Source: Candidatus Woesearchaeota archaeon (GTDB lineage Archaea > Nanobdellota > Nanobdellia > Woesearchaeales > GW2011-AR4). Taken from it: a stretch of DNA of 64,000 nucleotides. The position numbers and the translations under genes are program-made. Location of the stretch: the NCBI GenBank assembly GCA_016187465.1, contig JACPJQ010000007.1, positions 62,001 to 126,000 on the forward strand, given 5' to 3'. Within the stretch, counting starts at the first letter, position 1. Each line of letters begins with the position of its first letter. Under the pieces are notes generated by a model. That model was not told the origin of the DNA and searched no databases. It was given only the letters and a program-made list of their open reading frames with translations. Below, in pieces: positions 58,925-64,000 of the stretch.

Positions 58925-60226
58925 TCAAACCACTTCTTTTCTCCCCATGCTTATATACGTGAAGCCTTCTTTTTTAAGCATTTCAGGATTGTATATATTC
59001 CTCCCGTCGACAATCAAAGAATGCCTCATAAGGCCATTTATGCGCTTTAGGTCAAGCTCCTTGAACTCATTCCACTCAGTAACTATAACCAGTGCATCCG
59101 CATCTTTAGCAACATCATAAGGGTTGTTGCAGTAGGTTATGCCTTTAAGAAAGTCTTTTGCCTTTTCCATTGCCTTAGGGTCATAAGCTTTTATTTTTGC
59201 GCCGTCTTTTTGCAGCTCAGTTATTATGTCTAGAGACGGAGCGAATCTCATGTCGTCTGTATTTGGCTTGAACGCCAGCCCAAGCACCCCGATTGTCTTC
59301 CCCTTGACTACCCATAACGCCTTTTCTATCTTCTTGACAAAGCGCTTCTTCTGGTCATTGTTTATCTCCTGAACTGATTTAAGCAATTTAAAATCGTAGC
59401 CCAGTTTTTCGGCTATCCTCACAAATGCATCAGCGTCCTTGGGAAAACAAAAACCGCCATAGCCAATGCCCGCATTCAAAAATGCCTTTCCTATCCTTTT
59501 ATCAGAGCCTATGCCTTCCGCTACTTTCTCCACGTCAGCCCCCGCAAGCTCGCAGATATTAGCTATAGCATTGATAAACGATATTTTTGTTGCCAAAAAT
59601 GAATTGGAGGCGTGCTTGATTATTTCCGAGCTTTTTATGTCAGTAAAGATAATTGGCGCTTTTAACGGTGCATACAGCTTTTTCATTATATTTTTTGCTT
59701 TTTCGCTTTCGCATCCGACTACAATCCTGTCTGGATTCATAAAATCCTTTACAGCGCTGCCTTCCCTCAGGAATTCCGGGTTGCTGACTACATCAAAATC
59801 AACTTTGTGCTTGTTGTATGCCCTTATTGTTTTCGCAACCTCATTGCCTGTCTCAACAGGAACAGTGCTTTTTTCGACAATTACTTTGTAAGAATCCATG
59901 ACATCAGCTATTGTCCTTGCTACGTTGTCCACATAGCTCAAATCAGCCTCGCCATTCTCCTTTGGAGGAGTGCCAACGCAAATGAAAATTATTTCAGATT
60001 CTTTTATTGCTCTCTTTAAATCATTTGCAAAGCTTAATCTTCCGGCCTGCTTATTTTTGATAACCATTTCTTCCAAGCCTGGCTCGAAAATTGGTATGAT
60101 ATTGCTATTCAGCTTTCTTATCTTATCTTTGTCTATGTCAACGCATACGACATCGTTGCCAATCTCGGCAAAGCAAGCCCCAGTAACAAGACCTACATAG
60201 CCTGCGCCCACGACTGCAATTTTCAT
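58925..60226 (-). CDS. UDP-glucose 6-dehydrogenase
   Basis: KIAVVGAGYVGLVTGACFAEIGNDVVCVDID, IFEPGLEEMV, ISFINAIANICE, GYGGFCFPKDADAF; ATG at 60226 with TATA-like tatttaaat ~27 nt upstream. Confidence 0.95.
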   Translation of the reverse strand: MKIAVVGAGYVGLVTGACFAEIGNDVVCVDIDKDKIRKLNSNIIPIFEPGLEEMVIKNKQAGRLSFANDLKRAIKESEIIFICVGTPPKENGEADLSYVDNVARTIADVMDSYKVIVEKSTVPVETGNEVAKTIRAYNKHKVDFDVVSNPEFLREGSAVKDFMNPDRIVVGCESEKAKNIMKKLYAPLKAPIIFTDIKSSEIIKHASNSFLATKISFINAIANICELAGADVEKVAEGIGSDKRIGKAFLNAGIGYGGFCFPKDADAFVRIAEKLGYDFKLLKSVQEINNDQKKRFVKKIEKALWVVKGKTIGVLGLAFKPNTDDMRFAPSLDIITELQKDGAKIKAYDPKAMEKAKDFLKGITYCNNPYDVAKDADALVIVTEWNEFKELDLKRINGLMRHSLIVDGRNIYNPEMLKKEGFTYISMGRKEVV

Positions 60227-60323
60227 AATGTGGAAAAATCCAACGCCATTTAAATATCTTACCTTTATCCTACTTTGTGCTACCCAACAAATAAATTTGC
60301 AGGCATGTTGACAAACAACAAAA

Positions 60324-60330
60324 TATATAA
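60324..60330 (+). promoter_or_regulatory. Putative TATA box for leader/ncRNA upstream of 60701 CDS
   Basis: acaaaatatataaac; predicted TSS ~60353. The divergent ugd has its own TATA nearer its ATG. Confidence 0.45.
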
Positions 60331-60352
60331 ACAAAACTTGCCTATTTTTTAT

Positions 60353-60700
60353 TATGATTGCATGTTTAACCTCTTGTTTGTTTTCAGGCCAAAATTAGGG
60401 CAAAAAATAAATAGGAGGTTTGTTAGAATATGATAATGAGAGACAGAAAATGGTGTGGGAAGGTGAAAAATCATCTTTTCATATCATTATATATTCATGT
60501 TTTGCAACAATTGAATGCACCATAGGCTTGCTCGTATTGTCCATGCACATTAACTGTGCGTTTTATGATTGAGCTTTGCCTTGCTGCGACGGCAATAATG
60601 CACTTTCGTGCGGATAGATGGATGTCGCAATAAGCCTTTTATTGCAAAAAAATGATTGCGGGTTAACATGCAATACGCAATGGCAAGAGGTTAAACATAG
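60353..60700 (+). promoter_or_regulatory. Long structured 5' leader or ncRNA with 15-bp terminal inverted repeat
   Basis: atgtttaacctcttg(60362-60376) is the exact reverse complement of caagaggttaaacat(60684-60698); internal hairpins gcgac..gtcgc, gcac-tttc-gtgc, gcaataa..ttattgc, attgcg..cgcaat. Confidence 0.55.
60430..60525 (+). CDS. 31-aa upstream ORF MIMRDRKWCGKVKNHLFISLYIHVLQQLNAP
   Basis: Below ORF-track cutoff; preceded by aggaggt (60413-60419) 10 nt before ATG. Confidence 0.35.
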   Translation: MIMRDRKWCGKVKNHLFISLYIHVLQQLNAP

Positions 60701-61687
60701 ATGGAAACTAGAGATAAGATTATTGAAATTATAAAGATTAAAGGGCCTGTTTTGCCTGTGCAGATCTCAAAAGAGATTGGAAGCAACATACTGATGGCAT
60801 CTGCGCATCTTGCAGAGCTGACGGCAAGCAGCAAGCTGAAGATATCAACAATCAAGGTAGGGGGATCGCCTCTTTACTATCTTGCTGGGCAGGAATCCAT
60901 GCTGCAAAAATACACAGGGAACATGAACGACAAGGAGAAAAAGGCATTCGACTTGCTGAGCCAAAACAAGGTATTAAAGGATTCTGAGCAGGAGCCTGTA
61001 GTGAGAGTTGCATTAAGGGAGATCAAGGATTTTGCGAAGCCTTTGAGCGTCAACTATAACAATAGCAAGGAGATATTCTGGAAATGGTACCTTGCAAGCA
61101 ATGAGGAGGCTGAGCAGCTCATAAAATCACAGCTTCGAATTCTTGAGAAGCCTGCAGAAAATAAAATAGATGAAAAATCAGCAGAAAAAGCACAGCAGGA
61201 AAGTAAAGAACAGCAAAAAACAGAAGAAAAACCAATGCAACAAACTCAAAAACAGTTAAAAGAAAAAAAAGAGTCGGATGCGAGTGAGCTGGCAAATGGC
61301 GAGCGAGCCTTGCGAGCCTCGCAAGTCACGCGAACTCGCTCGCAAGTCACTAGAAAATACAAAAAGAGGGAAACTGAAGACATATTCCTGAAAGATATTT
61401 TGAGATTCTTTGAGAAAAACAAGATAGGCATCATTGACACAGAAACAATAAAGAAGAATTCTGAAATTGATTTTATTGTCGAAATTCCAAGCGTTGTTGG
61501 AAACCTGCAATATTACTGCAAAGCAAAAAACAAGAAAAGGGTAAGCGATTCTGACTTGAGCAACGCCTATGTAAAAGGCCAGTTCAAGAAGCTGCCGGTA
61601 ATCCTTATCGCGCCAGGGGACTTATCGGCAAAGGCGCAGGACATGGCAGGCAAAGAATTAAAAAACTTGACCTTTAAGAAAATATAA
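60701..61687 (+). CDS. Protein with N-terminal winged-helix-like region, low-complexity linker and C-terminal possible restriction-endonuclease-like domain
   Basis: N-term METRDKIIEIIKIKGPVLPVQISKEIGSNILMASAHLAELTAS; linker rich in K/E/Q; C-term SEIDFIVEIPSVVGNLQYYCKAKNKKRVSDSDL. Confidence 0.7.
   Translation: METRDKIIEIIKIKGPVLPVQISKEIGSNILMASAHLAELTASSKLKISTIKVGGSPLYYLAGQESMLQKYTGNMNDKEKKAFDLLSQNKVLKDSEQEPVVRVALREIKDFAKPLSVNYNNSKEIFWKWYLASNEEAEQLIKSQLRILEKPAENKIDEKSAEKAQQESKEQQKTEEKPMQQTQKQLKEKKESDASELANGERALRASQVTRTRSQVTRKYKKRETEDIFLKDILRFFEKNKIGIIDTETIKKNSEIDFIVEIPSVVGNLQYYCKAKNKKRVSDSDLSNAYVKGQFKKLPVILIAPGDLSAKAQDMAGKELKNLTFKKI
61278..61350 (+). repeat. GC-rich palindromic element inside a CDS
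   Basis: gcgagcgag(61299-61307)/ctcgctcgc(61335-61343); cttgcgag(61309-61316)/ctcgcaag(61318-61325); direct repeat ctcgcaagtcac at 61318-61329 and 61339-61350. Confidence 0.75.
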
Positions 61688-61688
61688 G

Positions 61689-62726
61689 ATGGGAGTAGCC
61701 TTAACTGAATTATTGCTAATCAAGGAGATTAATCTAGAATTTCTTAAAAACAAAGTGTTGGCTGTCGATGCCCCAATGTGGCTTTACCAGTTCTTAAGCT
61801 CGATAAGGCAAAGAGATGGTTCCCTGCTGATAGATTCAAAAGGCAATGTCACCTCTCATTTGATGGGATTGTTAACAAGAGTGTCTAACCTAACCCGGCA
61901 GAATATCAAGCTTGTATTTGTTTTTGACGGCGAGCCGCCGAAGCTGAAGCACTCGACTCTTGAAAAGAGAAAGGAAATCAAGCTGGAAGCCCAGAGAAAT
62001 TTTGAGAAAGCTAAGGAAAGGGCTGATGCTGAATTGATGAGAAAGTACGCTTCAAGAACATCCAGACTAACTGGCGATATGATAGGAGAAGCAAAAAATC
62101 TTATAGAGGCTTTTGGATTGCCTGTTGTGGAAGCTCCTTCTGAAGCAGAAGCTCAGGCATCCCTCATAGTGAAAAACAATGATGCGTTTGCCTTGGCAAC
62201 AAATGACGCTGATGCATTGCTTTTTGAGGCCCCCCTAATAGTAAGAAATCTGAATATGGCCGGCAAGAAGAAAAAAACGAACAAGTTAAGCTATGAAACC
62301 ATAAGTCCGGACATTATCAATCTGGATGATAACCTCAAGCATCTTGGAATAAGCCAAGAGCAGTTAATAGCGCTGGCGATGTTGATTGGAACTGACTACA
62401 ACAGTGGAGGGATAAAGGGCATAGGCCCAAAAACTGCTTTAAAATTGGTAAAAAGGCATAAGAATGATTTTGAAGGATTGTTTATTGACACAAAATGGAA
62501 TGACTCCTTTGAATTTTCGTGGAGAGAGGTTTTCGATTTGATAAAAAATATTCCTGTCAATGAAAAGTATGAATTGAAATGGAAGCCTATAGACGAGGAA
62601 AGGATTATGAGACTGCTTGTGGGTGAGCATGATTTTTCAGAAGAAAGAGTAAAAATGCAGATAGAAGGATTGACAGATAAAAAAACAAAAAAAATGCAGA
62701 CAGGGTTAAGTGATTTTTTTGGTTAG
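61689..62726 (+). CDS. fen: Flap endonuclease-1
   Basis: VLAVDAPMWLYQFLSSIRQ, LVFVFDGEPPKLK, VVEAPSEAEAQASLIV, ALATNDADALLF, LIGTDYNSGGIKGIGPKTALKLV, C-terminal PIP-like QTGLSDFFG. Confidence 0.97.
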   Translation: MGVALTELLLIKEINLEFLKNKVLAVDAPMWLYQFLSSIRQRDGSLLIDSKGNVTSHLMGLLTRVSNLTRQNIKLVFVFDGEPPKLKHSTLEKRKEIKLEAQRNFEKAKERADAELMRKYASRTSRLTGDMIGEAKNLIEAFGLPVVEAPSEAEAQASLIVKNNDAFALATNDADALLFEAPLIVRNLNMAGKKKKTNKLSYETISPDIINLDDNLKHLGISQEQLIALAMLIGTDYNSGGIKGIGPKTALKLVKRHKNDFEGLFIDTKWNDSFEFSWREVFDLIKNIPVNEKYELKWKPIDEERIMRLLVGEHDFSEERVKMQIEGLTDKKTKKMQTGLSDFFG

Positions 62727-62728
62727 AG

Positions 62729-62911
62729 ATGAAAAAAATAACAAAATCTTCAATAGAGCAATTTGAAAAATTGAAAAAAGAAAGAATTAAAGATGATATC
62801 AAAATACAAGAGATAATAAATTATGATACGACAGCAACCAAGAGATTCCTTCCTTACATTATAATTTTTCTAATAATTTCATTGATTTTTATTATTTTAT
62901 TAAAAAAATGA
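62729..62911 (+). CDS. Small single-TM protein (60 aa)
   Basis: Starts 3 nt after fen stop, overlaps the next start; C-terminal hydrophobic helix YIIIFLIISLIFIILLKK. Confidence 0.6.
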   Translation: MKKITKSSIEQFEKLKKERIKDDIKIQEIINYDTTATKRFLPYIIIFLIISLIFIILLKK

Positions 62912-63741
62912 AACACAATCTAAAATATTACCTAAAAAATAAATTAACCAAAAAGGAGCTGGAATTTGCGCCGTCTTCTTTTGATGTAGTCGGCGATATA
63001 GTTATTTTCTCTGAGATTCCTAAAGAATTGGCAAAAAGAGAAAAAACAATAGGCAATACAATTTTGGAAAACTACCATCATATAAAAACAGTTCTTAAAA
63101 AAACAAAAAAGTACTCTGGGAAGTTTAGGACGCCTAAGCTGAAGGTTATCGCTGGCGAAAATAAAAAAGAAACAACACATAAGGAAAACAATGTTCTTGT
63201 CAAGCTTAATGTTGAAAAAGTCTATTTCTCTGCAAGAATGTCTTCTGAAAGAAAAAGGATTGCCAGATTAATAAAGCCAAGTGAATCTGTTCTTGTGATG
63301 TTTTCGGGCTGCGGAATCTATCCTCTGGCCATAGCAAAAAACACAAAATGCAAGGAAGTTTATGGAATTGAAATCAATCCAGTTGCGCACAAATATGCTT
63401 TGGGAAATGCTAAAAAAAACAAATTAGAAAGTAATGTGAAGTTATTTTTCGGCGATGTGGGGAAAATCGTGCCTAAGCTGAAGAAGAAATTTGACAGGGT
63501 CCTTATGCCGCTGCCAAAAGGTGGAGAAAATTTTTTGGATTTAGCCATAAAATACGCTAAGAAAAATGGCACTATCCACTTCTATGACTTTTTGCACGAG
63601 GACGAATTCTACAAGGCAGAAGACAAAATTAAAGAAGCTTGCTTTAGTCTAAAGAAAAAATGCAGAATGCTTGAAATCGTAAAATGTGGTCAATATTCCC
63701 CAAGGTTTTATCGAATTTGCGTCGATTTTATTGTGAATTAA
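62908..63741 (+). CDS. Trm5-like tRNA (guanine37-N1)-methyltransferase
   Basis: FDVVGDIVIFSEIPKEL, GKFRTPKLKVIAGENKKETTHKENN, FSGCGIYPLAIAKN, YGIEINPVAHKYA, LMPLPKGGENFLDLAI. Confidence 0.9.
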   Translation: MKHNLKYYLKNKLTKKELEFAPSSFDVVGDIVIFSEIPKELAKREKTIGNTILENYHHIKTVLKKTKKYSGKFRTPKLKVIAGENKKETTHKENNVLVKLNVEKVYFSARMSSERKRIARLIKPSESVLVMFSGCGIYPLAIAKNTKCKEVYGIEINPVAHKYALGNAKKNKLESNVKLFFGDVGKIVPKLKKKFDRVLMPLPKGGENFLDLAIKYAKKNGTIHFYDFLHEDEFYKAEDKIKEACFSLKKKCRMLEIVKCGQYSPRFYRICVDFIVN

Positions 63742-64000
63742 TACTTTGGAACTTTTGGTTCTGTTTTCCTAATACTTCTTAATTTTTAGTTAAGTTTTTC
63801 AGGTTTTTGCATTAATCCTTTTTGCCTTGGGGAATAAATGACTTTGAATCTGAGTTTAGTCACCTCCATGGCTTCACTTGTCCTCAAAATCTTCCATTGT
63901 GTTTACATCCAGAATTCCTATCTGAAATTCTTTTTTGTCTTTCATATTAATCATCAAAAAAGTATATGTGTTGGAGTATATAAATAAGTGTGGTGACACG

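Noticed and set aside
60353-60700. RNase P RNA or SRP RNA identity for the structured leader
   Set aside because: An acagaaa string is present, but the GAGGAAAGUCC-type and SRP S-domain motifs were not found; left as unknown
63786-63945. Two consecutive minus-strand micro-ORFs (MKDKKEFQIGILDVNTMEDFEDK; MEVTKLRFKVIYSPRQKGLMQKPEKLN) after a TATA-like element
   Set aside because: Too short and no recognisable family; could be chance or a decayed gene, so not listed as a feature
1-64000. Transposase/integrase genes marking the glycan locus as a mobile island
   Set aside because: No transposase, recombinase or tRNA attachment site was recognisable; only small repeats were seen

Overview
Low-GC archaeal window, probably DPANN/Woesearchaeota-like. 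The archaeal assignment rests on FEN1, a Trm5-like tRNA methyltransferase and TATA-box/leaderless starts; the lineage is inference. About 58 kb is a large surface-glycan locus. It holds glycosyltransferases, two Wzx-type flippases, and nucleotide-sugar routes: a UDP-ManNAc3NAcA-type set (WecB, dehydrogenase, Gfo/Idh, DegT, LbH acetyltransferase), Gmd + perosamine-synthase-like, RfbF/RfbG-like CDP-hexose enzymes, and Ugd + UXS. It also holds an MBOAT/SGNH acylation pair, three B12-binding-type radical SAM proteins, a FemAB-like transferase and sugar methyltransferases. The right end is core genes (fen1, trm5-like). Strongest unusual items: (1) a four-gene operon of winged-HTH-fused pyruvate kinase, ATP sulfurylase, APS kinase and a PHP phosphoesterase resembling PAP phosphatases, i.e. 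a candidate PAPS supply/recycling module, with two 12-bp direct repeats 21 bp apart downstream of its TATA box; (2) a ~340-nt leader at 60353-60700 with a perfect 15-bp inverted repeat that would mask the Shine-Dalgarno of the next gene, an alternative pairing, and a 31-aa uORF with a strong SD; (3) GC-rich palindromic elements, one in frame inside a CDS and two in intergenic regions that look like structured RNAs; (4) two CDP-alcohol phosphotransferase-fold proteins with degraded catalytic Asp motifs flanking a flippase. All calls come from reading the sequence; no database search was run.
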